A stretch of DNA of 46,964 nucleotides from Clostridia bacterium (GCA_017631325.1 JAGBTM010000019.1:1-46964); one strand, 5' to 3'. Positions 10,497 to 18,933 are shown, numbered from the stretch's first letter. A program made the numbers and translations. Notes: generated by a model from the sequence alone, not told the origin.

Positions 10497-11165
10497 ATGA
10501 CTGTTTACGAGCTATTTAAGGGTAAAACCATAAACTTTATAGGTGACAGCCTTCTTGGCGGCCATACCCTTGGACTTGACCCCGTTTGGTGCAGGCTTCT
10601 GGCTGACAAAAACGATATGCAGCATATAAACTACGGTTCGAACGGCTCTACCATGTCCGACTGCAAGGGCGGTGCAAAGGCTATCGTAAAAAGATACGTT
10701 GAAATGGCTGACAACGACCCCGATATCGTCGTGTTTGAGGGCGGCAGAAACGACTACAATAAGTGCGCTGTCATCGACGACGGAACCGAGGACGAGACCA
10801 CCTATTGCGGCGCTCTCATAACGCTCGTCAAGGGCTTCAGAAAAAAATATCCGAGAGCCGTTCTCATCGGCGTTACCTTCTGGAAGGTAAACGACGTTCC
10901 CAACAAAGAGGGTATCAGCTGTAACGAGTACACGAGAGCTATGATGAGAACTCTCGACGAGCTTGGCGTTGCGTACGTTGACGCTACCGATACCTCAAAG
11001 TGCCCGATAGATATGACCGACAGAGAAAACCGTGTGAAGTACTGCCTTGAGGGTCCCGGTGACGTATGCCATCTTAACGTTCAGGGCTTCAAGGACGTTA
11101 TGGTGTTCTTCGAGGCAGAAATCGCGAAGATTTATGCAAACGCTATGGGCGTTACGCTCGACTGA
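10497..11165 (+). CDS. SGNH/GDSL-family hydrolase
   Basis: This 222-aa protein has the SGNH blocks in order: block I FIGDSLLGG with the nucleophile Ser (residues 15-23), block II Gly in INYGSNGSTM, block III GGRNDY (the Asn of the oxyanion hole), and block V DVCHLNVQGF with the catalytic Asp-x-x-His near residue 183. Family members hydrolyse esters of acylated sugars, lipids or polysaccharides. There is no signal peptide, so it probably acts in the cytosol, plausibly as a sugar O-acetylesterase, which is inference from its place beside the hexuronate genes. GAGAGGAAA precedes the ATG. Confidence 0.85.
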   Translation: MTVYELFKGKTINFIGDSLLGGHTLGLDPVWCRLLADKNDMQHINYGSNGSTMSDCKGGAKAIVKRYVEMADNDPDIVVFEGGRNDYNKCAVIDDGTEDETTYCGALITLVKGFRKKYPRAVLIGVTFWKVNDVPNKEGISCNEYTRAMMRTLDELGVAYVDATDTSKCPIDMTDRENRVKYCLEGPGDVCHLNVQGFKDVMVFFEAEIAKIYANAMGVTLD

Positions 11166-11215
11166 TATCAAAATTGACGCGAGGCAGCGCTAAAAATAGT
11201 TTAAGTTAAATAGAT

Positions 11216-11255
11216 AAGACGGAAGGTCACGTTCTGCGGCCTTCCGTCTTGCTTT
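11216..11255. terminator. Terminator after the SGNH hydrolase (bidirectional)
   Basis: AAGACGGAAGG / CCTTCCGTCTT stem followed by GCTTTTT. It lies between convergent genes and can work on both strands. Confidence 0.88.
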
Positions 11256-11262
11256 TTAGCGT

Positions 11263-11300
11263 AAAACTCGCAAAACGGGGCTACCCGTGTCGAGTTTTTG
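11263..11300. terminator. Second terminator hairpin before the uxaC stop
   Basis: AAAACTCG and ACGGG pair with CCCGT and CGAGTTTT across a small internal loop, with a T run on the + strand. It doubles the terminator at 11216-11255. Confidence 0.7.
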
Positions 11301-11309
11301 CGTTTTTTA

Positions 11310-12668
11310 TTAGAATTTGAAGTATTCCTTAGCGTTATAGTATGCGATGCCCGAAACAATTTTTTCAAGCGTCTTATAGTCAGCGGGATACTCGCCCTCG
11401 TCCACCCATTTACCGATAATGTTACACATAATACGTCTGAAATACTCGTGGCGAGGGTAGGAAACGAAGGAGCGGCTATCGGTAAGCATACCTACGAAGT
11501 TCGCGAGCATACCGAGGTTCGCAAGCGCCTGCATCTGCGCCTCCATACCGTCGCGCTGGTCATTGAACCACCAGCCTGAGCCGAATTGAATTTTCCCCTT
11601 TATGCCTTCGCCCTGGAAACAGCCGAGCATAGTGCCAAGCACGTAGTTATCCTTGGGATTAAGAGTGTAAAGTATGGTTCTGGGAAGAGCATCGGACACC
11701 TCAAGATAATTCATAAACGCGCCGAGGTCCTCTGCGATAGCAAGGTCGTTGATAGAATCAAAGCCTGTATCGGGGCCGAGCTTATCATACATTTTTCTGT
11801 TGTTGTTACGAAGCGCGCCGATGTGAAGCTGCATAGTCCAGCCGAGCTTGACGTACTCCTCGGCACAGGCCTTGAGAACGGCACACTTAAAGGCGTCGGT
11901 TTCTGCCTTTGTGAGCGTCTGGCCGCTGATTTTCTTGTCGAATACGGCAGCGGCGTCGCCCTCACCGTAGGGAACGTACTCAAGCGCGTGGTCGGAGAGA
12001 CGGCAACCGAAGCTGTCAAAATATGCAATTCTCGACTTAATCCAAGCTATGAGGGCATCGTAGCTCTCTATTCCCTGCTCCTTAATGTAAGGAAGGAAGG
12101 TTTCCTTGCCTATCTCGACTGCCTTGTCGGGACGGAAGGTGGGGAGAACCTTGGTGGAAAAATCCTTAAGCGCTGCGTGATATTCAAGTGTATCGGCAGG
12201 GTCGTCGGTCGTACAGATAACCTCTACGTTCGACTTTTTGATAAGCGCCTGAGCGCGAAAATCCTCGGTCGCAAGAAGCTCGTTGCATTTATTCCATATT
12301 CTCTCGGCAGATTCCTCGCACAGCGGCTCGTCAATGCCGAAATATCTCTTAAGCTCGAGGTGTGTCCAGTGATAAAGGGGGTTACCTATGAGCTTGGGGA
12401 GTGTTTTAGCAAACTCCAAGAACTTGGAGTAATCGTCACCGTCACCCGTAACGAACTTCTCGGCTACACCGTTTGAGCGCATCTGACGCCACTTATAGTG
12501 GTCGCCGCCGAGGAAGAGGTCAAAGGCATTCTTGAACTGATAGTTCTCTGCTATCATTTTGGGTGAAAGATGGCAGTGATAGTCGATAATGGGAAGATCC
12601 TTTACCATAGAGTAAAGCTTCTTCGCGGGCTTGTTTTTAAGCATAAAGCTATCGTTAATAAAGCTCAT
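11310..12668 (-). CDS. uxaC: Glucuronate/galacturonate isomerase
   Basis: The 452-aa protein matches uronate isomerase, an amidohydrolase-superfamily enzyme. The N-terminus carries the metal-binding IIDYHCHLSP (residues 28-37); further family features are CTTDDPADTLEYH (near 150), MQLHIGALRNNN (near 281) and GMLTDSRSFVSYPRHEYFRR near the C-terminus. It converts D-glucuronate to fructuronate and D-galacturonate to tagaturonate. Its ATG overlaps the uxaA stop by four bases (12665-12668), showing translational coupling. It is the last gene of the uxaB-uxaA-uxaC operon and ends before the double terminator. Confidence 0.96.
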   Translation of the reverse strand: MSFINDSFMLKNKPAKKLYSMVKDLPIIDYHCHLSPKMIAENYQFKNAFDLFLGGDHYKWRQMRSNGVAEKFVTGDGDDYSKFLEFAKTLPKLIGNPLYHWTHLELKRYFGIDEPLCEESAERIWNKCNELLATEDFRAQALIKKSNVEVICTTDDPADTLEYHAALKDFSTKVLPTFRPDKAVEIGKETFLPYIKEQGIESYDALIAWIKSRIAYFDSFGCRLSDHALEYVPYGEGDAAAVFDKKISGQTLTKAETDAFKCAVLKACAEEYVKLGWTMQLHIGALRNNNRKMYDKLGPDTGFDSINDLAIAEDLGAFMNYLEVSDALPRTILYTLNPKDNYVLGTMLGCFQGEGIKGKIQFGSGWWFNDQRDGMEAQMQALANLGMLANFVGMLTDSRSFVSYPRHEYFRRIMCNIIGKWVDEGEYPADYKTLEKIVSGIAYYNAKEYFKF

Positions 12669-14035
12669 AGTGTTACTCCGTCCTTAAATATTGATATTTC
12701 TCTGTAATCGTTTTCTTCATTTCTGGTTTCGCGGCCCTCTGCAACTTCGATAACGAACTCAAAGAGCTCGTCTGTAAGAGGCTTGCCCTCGAGCGTCGGG
12801 GACGCGTCGAAGTCTATCCAGGACTTCTTTCTTTCCGCGAGCGAATGGTTCGTTGCAATTTTTACAGTGGGAACGGGCGCACCGACGGGTGTACCGCGAC
12901 CTGTCGTAAAGAGGATAATATGCACGCCTGCGGCCATAAGGTTAGTGATAGCAACTATATCGTTGCCGGGGCCGTTGAGAAGCGATAGTCCGTTCTTTGA
13001 AAGCACGTCTCCATAGTCAAGAACGTCAACCACCTTGGAAAGACCGCCCTTTTGTACACAGCCGAGCGACTTTTCCTCGAGAGTTGTGATACCACCCTTC
13101 TTGTTTCCCGGCGAGGGGTTCTCGTATATTACCTGATTATGTCTTGTGTAGTAGTCCTTAAAATCGTTTATAAGGCTGACTGTTTTGTCGAACACCTCAC
13201 GCGACTCGCATCTCTGCATAAGAAGATGCTCTGCACCGAACATCTCGGGCACCTCTGTGAGAACACAGCTTCCGCCCATCGCGATAAGCTTATCCGAAAG
13301 CCTGCCGACGAGGGGATTTGCGGTAATTCCGCTGTATCCATCACTTCCGCCGCACTTAAGTCCGAGCCTTAATTTCGACACGGGTACGGGGGTACGCTCA
13401 AATTTGCTTGCGTATTCCTTAAGCTCCTCTATAAGTCTTACGCCCTCGGCAATATCGTCGTCGGCGTCCTGAGTATTAAGGAATTTTACCCTATCGGGAT
13501 TATATTCCCCAAGCACCTTTTTAAAGACCTCGATGTTGTTATTCTCACAGCCGAGGCCAAGAACAAGAACTCCGGCAGCATTGGGGTGATTAACCATACC
13601 GCGCAGAACCTTTTGAGTTATATCCTGGTCGTCACCGAGCTGAGAGCAGCCGAAGGGATGAGGAAAATATCTCGCACCCGTGAGGTCTGCAAGCTTCTCG
13701 GACACCTTGTTTACACAGCCGACGGTATTTACTATCCATATCTCGTTTCTGATACCGACATCCCCATTCTCACGGACGTAGCCCATAAAGGTTCTGTCGG
13801 TCATCTCAGACGGTATATCGTAGAAGGTGGGGCTATATGAATACTCAAGGTTTCCCGAAAGATTTGTCTTGGTATTGTGAGTATGTACGTGCTCGCCCTT
13901 TTTGATATCGCATATTGCGTGACCGATGGGGTTGCCGTATTTAATGATGTTTTCACCGCACTTAATATCGTAAAGCGCGTACTTGTGACCGTCGGATAAA
14001 TTTATATCGACGTTATCCAGCTTGTTTATCTGCAT
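12665..14035 (-). CDS. uxaA: Altronate dehydratase
   Basis: The 456-aa protein has the two-part UxaA layout: an N-terminal SAF-like domain (residues 1-70, KKGEHVHTHNTKTNL) and a large catalytic domain with VNTVGCVNKVSEKLA, FPHPFGCSQLGDD, LGLGCENNNIE, LKCGGSDGYSGITANPLVG and the late FTTGRGTPVGAPVPTVKIATN. It dehydrates altronate to 2-keto-3-deoxygluconate. AAAGGAT stands before the ATG. It lies 127 bases after uxaB and overlaps uxaC by four bases. KDG kinase and aldolase are not in the window. Confidence 0.95.
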   Translation of the reverse strand: MQINKLDNVDINLSDGHKYALYDIKCGENIIKYGNPIGHAICDIKKGEHVHTHNTKTNLSGNLEYSYSPTFYDIPSEMTDRTFMGYVRENGDVGIRNEIWIVNTVGCVNKVSEKLADLTGARYFPHPFGCSQLGDDQDITQKVLRGMVNHPNAAGVLVLGLGCENNNIEVFKKVLGEYNPDRVKFLNTQDADDDIAEGVRLIEELKEYASKFERTPVPVSKLRLGLKCGGSDGYSGITANPLVGRLSDKLIAMGGSCVLTEVPEMFGAEHLLMQRCESREVFDKTVSLINDFKDYYTRHNQVIYENPSPGNKKGGITTLEEKSLGCVQKGGLSKVVDVLDYGDVLSKNGLSLLNGPGNDIVAITNLMAAGVHIILFTTGRGTPVGAPVPTVKIATNHSLAERKKSWIDFDASPTLEGKPLTDELFEFVIEVAEGRETRNEENDYREISIFKDGVTL

Positions 14036-14057
14036 ACTTTATCCTTTCTTTGTGAGG

Positions 14058-14130
14058 TTAAAGGTCTGCTTTGCGCCTTATACCCGTGAAAATGCGACAC
14101 GGGGTCGGGCTTATGCCGTATGACCTTTAA
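14058..14130 (-). other. Intergenic hairpin in the uxaB-uxaA gap
   Basis: TTAAAGGTC (14058-14066) pairs perfectly with GACCTTTAA (14122-14130) across ~55 bases. On the mRNA the T-rich side is weak, so it is more likely a processing or stability element than a terminator. Function is inference. Confidence 0.45.
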
Positions 14131-14162
14131 TTTTGGTATTTACATTCAGGGGGAAGGTCAGC

Positions 14163-15452
14163 TTATTTGCCGACGTACTTCTCTACCTCGGTTGTGAGGT
14201 GTGAGAGGTCCTCGCCCCAAAGAGCAGAGTTTGAGAGTATCTCATTTACACTCGCGCTCTTCATAAACTCAACCACCTCGGGCGCGTCGCTCGTCATATC
14301 GGTCTTGTAAAACTCAATAAGCTTTGCCAGCGAGAACAGCAGAGTTTCGGGCATTTTGTTAAATCTCTTGATATATTCGAGTATCGAGGGGAGAACGCGC
14401 ACCTTGAATTTGGATACCGAGTTAAGCGCGATAGACGAGAGATAATGCTTGATATATGGGTTGCCAAAGCGCTCCATTACGCTCTCGGCATAGCTGAGAA
14501 GTTCGTCGCGGGGCAGGTCGAGCGTGGGTATAATCTCCTCGAAAACGCACTTTCTGAGGTGCTCGCGCATGGTAGGGTCGTCGATGCAGCTCTTTACCGT
14601 ATCAAGACCTGAAAGAAGCGCGTAAGGAACGAGAGAGGTGTGCGCACCGTTGAGTATTCTGACCTTTCTTGTGCGATACATTTCAAGCTTGTCGGGGGTG
14701 ATTATTACGTTAAGGTCGGCACAGCTAAAGGGCAGCTCGGCCTCAATGTCAAAGTCGGTTTCAATAACCCAAAGGTGAAAGAACTCCGAGGTGTTTACCA
14801 TATTATCCTCATAACCGAGAGCGAGGTCCTCGCCCTTGGGGTAACCTGTGTTAATACGGTCTACGAGAGTGTTGGTAAATACGTTCTCGTTCTCTATCCA
14901 AGCCTTGAAATCCTCGCCGAGAGACCAGAGGTCTGCATACTTGAGTATGCACCTTTTGAGGTTATCGCCGTTTCTGTCGATAAGCTCGCAGGGCAGGAAG
15001 ATGAAGCCGGGGAGCGAAAGCTCAAAGCGGCGCTTGAGAAGAAGCGTAAGCTTTGCGGGAAAGCTCTTCGGGGGCGCATCGGTGATTTTATCCTCGTCGG
15101 AAAATACTATACCCGACTCGGTGGTATTTGATACTATAAATCTGAAATCGGGGTTCTCAGCAAGAGCTATGTATGACGCAAAATCCTCGTAGGGCTTAAC
15201 ACAACGCGAGATAACGTCAACGAGCGTTTTATCAACGCCCTCAACGCCTCTGATAACGTGGGTGTATACGCAATTTTGAGCACTTAGCGCGTCGCACATT
15301 CCCGCCTCTATCGGCTGTACGACCACGACGTTGCCGTCAAAATCGGACTTGTCGTTTATTTTCTGGAGCATCCAATCCACGAAGCCACGCAAAAAACCGC
15401 CCTCGCCAAACTGAATAACCTTTTCTTTTCTGATTTTTTTCTCGAAATTCAT
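14163..15452 (-). CDS. uxaB: Tagaturonate reductase (altronate oxidoreductase)
   Basis: This 429-aa member of the long-chain mannitol dehydrogenase family starts with the NAD-binding IQFGEGGFLRGFVDWM (residues 14-29), has FIVSNTTESGIVF (near 104), LPCELIDRNGDNLK, and the catalytic-domain helix KVRILNGAHTSLVPYALLSG (near 262) with the Lys/Asn/His set of the family. It reduces tagaturonate to altronate. AGGAGAG lies ten bases before the ATG. It is the first gene of the hexuronate operon, divergent from an AraC regulator. Tagaturonate rather than fructuronate as substrate is inferred from uxaA and uxaC next to it. Confidence 0.93.
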   Translation of the reverse strand: MNFEKKIRKEKVIQFGEGGFLRGFVDWMLQKINDKSDFDGNVVVVQPIEAGMCDALSAQNCVYTHVIRGVEGVDKTLVDVISRCVKPYEDFASYIALAENPDFRFIVSNTTESGIVFSDEDKITDAPPKSFPAKLTLLLKRRFELSLPGFIFLPCELIDRNGDNLKRCILKYADLWSLGEDFKAWIENENVFTNTLVDRINTGYPKGEDLALGYEDNMVNTSEFFHLWVIETDFDIEAELPFSCADLNVIITPDKLEMYRTRKVRILNGAHTSLVPYALLSGLDTVKSCIDDPTMREHLRKCVFEEIIPTLDLPRDELLSYAESVMERFGNPYIKHYLSSIALNSVSKFKVRVLPSILEYIKRFNKMPETLLFSLAKLIEFYKTDMTSDAPEVVEFMKSASVNEILSNSALWGEDLSHLTTEVEKYVGK

Positions 15453-15466
15453 AAAGCTTTCTCTCC

Positions 15467-15500
15467 TGATTTGAAATGTTTAATGATTTGAAATGTTTAA
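15467..15500. promoter_or_regulatory. Perfect tandem 17-bp direct repeat upstream of uxaB (candidate regulator site)
   Basis: TGATTTGAAATGTTTAA occurs at 15467-15483 and again at 15484-15500, without a spacer, just upstream of the uxaB ribosome site. A minus-strand TATAAT (ATTATA at 15524-15529) without a good -35 lies further upstream, so the repeats would fall in the 5' leader if that -10 is used. AraC proteins often bind direct repeats; that the divergent regulator binds here is inference. Confidence 0.55.
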
Positions 15501-15732
15501 AATAAAAAATCTTATCTTTTTTAATTATATACAAAATCTATTGAATATTCCTTAAAAAACTTGATATTTTCGGCTGTTTTTTAGTATTATTTCTTGATTT
15601 TTTTGATATTTTGTGTTAACATATAATGGGCGCGTAAAATATTCGTACTTTCGTCAAAAAGCAGGCGCTCGCCTAAAATACGTGCTATACGCTGCTTACG
15701 ACGAAATAATAACTAAAAAAAGAGGTGCTAAT

Positions 15733-16530
15733 ATGACTGAAGCCGTGCTTGCAGATGGCTCTATCTTCAGATATAATATCAAAAAAACGATAGGCGGAAC
15801 GATGCACTCGCACCACTATCACGACTATTTCGAGATATACTACATGGAATCTGGCAGATGCAGCTACTTTATCGACGGAAAATGCTTTGAGGTTGGCGAG
15901 GGAGATATAATTCTTATCCCCGCAGGAGTAATCCATCGAACGAATTACGGCTCCGAGCAGCATTCCCGTATTCTGATAGAATGCAGCTACGACTATATAC
16001 CTCACAGCGTTGCAAGCAATATTCAGGAAACGGGATATCTGTTCAGAAATCCCGCAGTTTCCGAAGAAGTACTCGCCCTGCTCCAAGGGATCGAAAAGGA
16101 ATATAAACACCACGACGAATTCTCACCTGAGCTTATAAGAGCAAAGATGACCGAACTATTCGTACGGCTCGCACGCGGCCGCTCGCTTGTACGCGACGCG
16201 CTTACCAACAACCCCCTCGTTGAGAGGAGTGCCGGGGTTATTAAAAGGAATTTTAATCAGGATATCAAGCTATCCGACGTTGCGCGCGAAAACTTCGTAA
16301 GCCCCGAGCATCTCTCGCGCGTTTTCAAGAGAGATACGGGCTTTGGATTCAATGAATATCTGACCCTAGTCAGACTTCAGCACGCAGAGCAGATGCTTAA
16401 GGCAAAGGACAAAAGGAGCATATCCGAGATTGCCTTCAGCTGTGGCTTCAATGACTCGAACTATTTTTCAGACAAGTTTAAAAGGGCCTACGGCACCTCG
16501 CCTCTGAAATACAGAAAAGAGCACAAATAA
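15733..16530 (+). CDS. AraC-family transcriptional regulator of the hexuronate operon
   Basis: The ATG at 15733 is chosen because AGAGGTG lies directly before it; a longer frame from 15613 runs through AT-rich promoter-like sequence. The 265-aa protein has an N-terminal cupin sensor domain (MHSHHYHDYFEIYYMESGRC, then GEGDIILIPAGVIHR) and a C-terminal double HTH: NQDIKLSDVARENFVSPEHLSRVFKRDTG and the AraC signature SISEIAFSCGFNDSNYFSDKFKRAYGTSPLKYR. It is divergent from uxaB and probably activates the uxa operon in response to a hexuronate or derivative. The effector is not readable from the sequence. Confidence 0.9.
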   Translation: MTEAVLADGSIFRYNIKKTIGGTMHSHHYHDYFEIYYMESGRCSYFIDGKCFEVGEGDIILIPAGVIHRTNYGSEQHSRILIECSYDYIPHSVASNIQETGYLFRNPAVSEEVLALLQGIEKEYKHHDEFSPELIRAKMTELFVRLARGRSLVRDALTNNPLVERSAGVIKRNFNQDIKLSDVARENFVSPEHLSRVFKRDTGFGFNEYLTLVRLQHAEQMLKAKDKRSISEIAFSCGFNDSNYFSDKFKRAYGTSPLKYRKEHK

Positions 16531-16687
16531 AACTCCCAAAGCGCAAAAAACAACAATAACGCAATTAAGAAACGCGAAAAAGGGAGCTTGCCAAGCAGCG
16601 ACAATGCACGCAAAACACAAATTTCGCGCTACCAAAATATAAAAACCGCGCACCAACAAATCAATTACATTTCGACGAAAAAGCGTC

Positions 16688-16733
16688 AAAACCACCCATA
16701 TTGCAAACATTTATTTGCAATATGGGTGGTTTT
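16688..16733. terminator. Bidirectional terminator between araC-like gene and cotJC
   Basis: A 19-bp perfect stem (AAACCACCCATATTGCAAA / its complement) closes the AraC gene on + and the cotJC 3' fragment on -. Bases 16531-16687 hold nothing recognisable. Confidence 0.92.
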
Positions 16734-16768
16734 CTTTAGCTTTATATTTATTTTATAGCTGCTGCGTT

Positions 16769-16788
16769 AAATGATTTTAAAATCATTT
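16769..16788. repeat. 20-bp perfect palindrome at the cotJC stop
   Basis: AAATGATTTTAAAATCATTT includes the TGA stop of the cotJC 3' fragment (16783-16785). It may help termination or be a chance AT-rich palindrome. Confidence 0.5.
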
Positions 16789-16934
16789 TCCGTCCATCAG
16801 AATACGCATAGCTTCGCCGAAGCGTTGGAAATGCACAACCTCGCGCTGACGCAAAAATTTTATTGCGTCGTTTACGTCAGGGTCGTCGGAGAGGGTCAGG
16901 ATGTTGTCATACATTGCTCTTGCCTTCTGCTCTG
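16783..16934 (-). pseudogene. cotJC: cotJC 3' fragment (separated by the integrative element)
   Basis: The minus-strand frame reads EQKARAMYDNILTLSDDPDV, then NDAIKFLRQREVVHFQRFGE, then AMRILMDGK and TGA. This is the C-terminal quarter of a CotJC/manganese catalase: the EQKAR helix and the metal-ligand helix RQREVVHFQRFGE are diagnostic. Upstream, the frame continues into element sequence (GEGKHCEYVIVT) unlike the family. The missing N-terminal 135 codons lie at 33,601-34,007 on the same strand. Joining both at the shared TCTG (16931-16934 and 33601-33604) gives DLAA-EQKAR with no gap relative to family members and 184 codons in total. It is therefore a split, potentially restorable gene. Confidence 0.9.
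16931..16934. other. attL core
   Basis: TCTG at the junction between cotJC codons (left) and element DNA (right). The other in-frame possibility is a 6-bp TGCTCT shared by 16928-16933 and 33580-33585, but it would insert six residues into the conserved AAEQKAR helix and is less likely. Confidence 0.75.
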
Positions 16935-16959
16935 TTACTATCACGTATTCGCAATGTTT

Positions 16960-17081
16960 GCCCTCTCCGTCGCCTTACGGCGCCACCTCTCCCAAAGGGC
17001 GAGGCTTTTATATGTTCAGCTGAACTACCCCATTAGGCTCTCCCTCTGGGAGAGCTGTCAGCGTTAGCTGACTGAGAGGGC
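16960..17081. repeat. MITE-like palindromic repeat next to attL
   Basis: Ends GCCCTCTCCGTC and GACTGAGAGGGC form imperfect terminal inverted repeats about 122 bp apart. Inside are further hairpins (CGCCTTACGGCG; GCTCTCCCTCTGGGAGAGC; GTCAGCGTTAGCTGAC). I recall similar CCTCTCAGTCAGC...AGAGGG palindromes as abundant intergenic repeats in Clostridia genomes; this cannot be verified here. Its last base overlaps the recombinase stop codon. Confidence 0.7.
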
Positions 17082-18640
17082 TAAAAATTCCACTGAATTT
17101 CGATGGGTACGTTTCGTGTCCCCGGAATGCGCTTTCCGACCATGATTTTGTCGATCAAAATCTCCACCATTTCCCGAGTCAGATGCTCTACTTTGACGTA
17201 TTTTTCGATCAATTCTCGGCGGTTGTCACCCACGGCGATTTTGACCTCAATCTCGGCAATCTGATTTTGACATTCGAGCACTTGCGATTCAAGTCGTTCC
17301 TTTTGCGAGGTGAACTCCTTCGACAATTCAATGAAATCCGCTTCGCAAATCAGCCCCTTTACCTTGTCAAGATAAAGGTCACGCACGCCTTTGGAAAACT
17401 GATTGATCTTGCCTTGATAGCTCGCAATTTCGGCTTCAATTTCTTGCTTTTGCTCCAAAAGATCGGCATTAAATTGCACCTTACACTCTAATTCATCCAT
17501 GTTAAGATATTCTGCATTGAGTCGCCTCAGTTCCGCAATGACCATTCGTTCAAGCCTATCCACCGAAATAAACGCGCCTTCGCAAGCACCCTTGGCGTAG
17601 TGTCGGTTGGGGCATTGCAAAAAATGTCTGCCACCCGATTTTGACGAACGCATGACGTACCCGCAGGACGCGCACCGCACCTTCTTGGCAAAAAGACCGA
17701 TCGTGCCAACCTTGAATGGCTTTGCTCGCTCGGCGATCATCTTCTGCACTCTATCCCATAGGGCGCGGTCAATAATCGGCTCGTGTGTGCCTTCCACACG
17801 AAACCATTGTTCCTTGGGGCGCGGGCGGTTGATTGAAGTCTTGTATGAAATGCTCTCATACTTGCCTTGCACCAAATTGCCGATGTAGGTCTCGTTGACC
17901 AGCATATCGGAAATGGCGAAATACTTCCACAGTGTGCTGTTCTTGCTTGGCGGCAGGCTGAATCGAAGTCCTTGCATCCGCTTATACTCGGTGGGATTGG
18001 GTATCCCTCGGTCGTTGAGCATTCGAGCAATCGCCGTTTTGCCGTAGCCCTGCGAAAAGAGGGTAAACACCTCTCGCACCACCGCAGCGGCTTCCTCGTC
18101 GATGATCAGATGACCTTTGAGGTCGGGATCCTTCTTGTAGCCGTAGAGCGCGAACGAGCCGATGTGAAAGCCGTTTTTGCGGCGGCTGTCAAGGGCGGAT
18201 TTGATACTGTCCGACATATCCTCCAGATACCACTCGTTGACAAGGCCGTTGATCTGACGGCTTTTTTTGTTGCCCTTGTTGGCGGTGTCTGCATTGTCCA
18301 CGATGCTGACGAAACGTATGCCCCAGATGGGAAACAGACCGTGTATGTACCGCTCCACAAGCTCCAATTCACGGGTGAAACGGGATTGTGTTTTGCAGAG
18401 GATAATGTCAAATTTCTTTGCCTGCGCGTCAGCAAGTAAACGTTTAAATTCAGGTCGATTTCTATCCGAGCCCGCATAATCGTCGTCACTGTAAATGCCG
18501 TAAAGTTCCCATCCCATGCGGTCGGCATAGTCGCGGAGCATCGCCTTTTGGTTCTGAATGCTGCCCGAATCGTCGGTGGCGTTCTGCTTGTTTTTGTCCT
18601 CCTCGGACAGTCTGCAATAGATTGCTACTTTTTCTCTCAT
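17081..18640 (-). CDS. Large serine recombinase (site-specific integrase)
   Basis: The 519-aa protein has a resolvase-type catalytic domain (AIYCRLSEEDKNKQN with nucleophile Ser12; residues 1-150, including KTQSRFTRELELVERY), a recombinase domain (GFHIGSFALYGYKKDPD...GKTAIARMLNDRGIPNP, ~175-270), a zinc ribbon (RCASCGYVM...CPNRHYAKGAC, ~317-347) and a coiled coil (LLEQKQEIEAEIASYQGKINQFSKG, ~385-445). This is the standard architecture of large serine integrases that act on attP/attB without host factors. AGGAG precedes the ATG, lying in the loop of a perfect 9-bp inverted repeat. It is the only recombinase of the element and lies 150 bp from attL. Confidence 0.96.
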   Translation of the reverse strand: MREKVAIYCRLSEEDKNKQNATDDSGSIQNQKAMLRDYADRMGWELYGIYSDDDYAGSDRNRPEFKRLLADAQAKKFDIILCKTQSRFTRELELVERYIHGLFPIWGIRFVSIVDNADTANKGNKKSRQINGLVNEWYLEDMSDSIKSALDSRRKNGFHIGSFALYGYKKDPDLKGHLIIDEEAAAVVREVFTLFSQGYGKTAIARMLNDRGIPNPTEYKRMQGLRFSLPPSKNSTLWKYFAISDMLVNETYIGNLVQGKYESISYKTSINRPRPKEQWFRVEGTHEPIIDRALWDRVQKMIAERAKPFKVGTIGLFAKKVRCASCGYVMRSSKSGGRHFLQCPNRHYAKGACEGAFISVDRLERMVIAELRRLNAEYLNMDELECKVQFNADLLEQKQEIEAEIASYQGKINQFSKGVRDLYLDKVKGLICEADFIELSKEFTSQKERLESQVLECQNQIAEIEVKIAVGDNRRELIEKYVKVEHLTREMVEILIDKIMVGKRIPGTRNVPIEIQWNF

Positions 18641-18666
18641 GTTCTTATCTCCTCTCGGATAAGAAC
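18641..18666 (-). promoter_or_regulatory. Inverted repeat placing the recombinase ribosome site in a hairpin loop
   Basis: GTTCTTATC (18641-18649) and GATAAGAAC (18658-18666) are perfectly complementary with an 8-base loop. On the mRNA the loop reads CGAGAGGA and holds most of the Shine-Dalgarno; the ATG follows the stem directly. It could act as a DNA operator or as a translational switch. Confidence 0.8.
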
Positions 18667-18687
18667 AAGCTGTTTTCCTCCGCCTCT

Positions 18688-18717
18688 ATTATAACATACA
18701 GAGTGGTATTTTGTCAT
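18688..18717 (-). promoter_or_regulatory. Candidate promoter of the recombinase gene
   Basis: On the minus strand ATGACA (18717-18712), 18-base spacer, TATAAT (18693-18688) preceded by TGT, an extended -10. It overlaps the stop of the small upstream ORF. Confidence 0.6.
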
Positions 18718-18848
18718 TGACTCGGAGAAAAGTTTACACTTTTTCTGCGCTCTAACGTTGAAATCAGTTCTACCCATATACGCGTGTAATCCTCCTTCGT
18801 CAGTTCTTTTTTCTTGAAAACACTTATAACGTGTGATTGCTTTTCCAT
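18714..18848 (-). CDS. Small protein of 44 aa upstream of the recombinase
   Basis: The frame reads MEKQSHVISVFKKKELTKED, then YTRIWVELISTLERRKSVNF, then SPSQ. AAAGGAG stands eight bases before the ATG, and the composition is that of a real small helical protein with basic patches. It ends 73 bases before the recombinase start, in the same direction. I do not recognise the family. Position suggests a recombination directionality factor or a regulator of the recombinase, but the sequence alone does not show that. Confidence 0.65.
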   Translation of the reverse strand: MEKQSHVISVFKKKELTKEDYTRIWVELISTLERRKSVNFSPSQ

Positions 18849-18933
18849 GATTGTCTCCTTTCGATTTACTAAATGAGTATGACGGAGAGCCTGTACACTA
18901 TGCTCGCCGTCGGTGTGTACGATTATAGTATAA

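Noticed and set aside
15613..15732. N-terminal 40 codons of the longer AraC frame
   Set aside because: AT-rich promoter-like DNA without ribosome site at 15613, while AGAGGTG precedes the ATG at 15733 and the cupin domain begins there.
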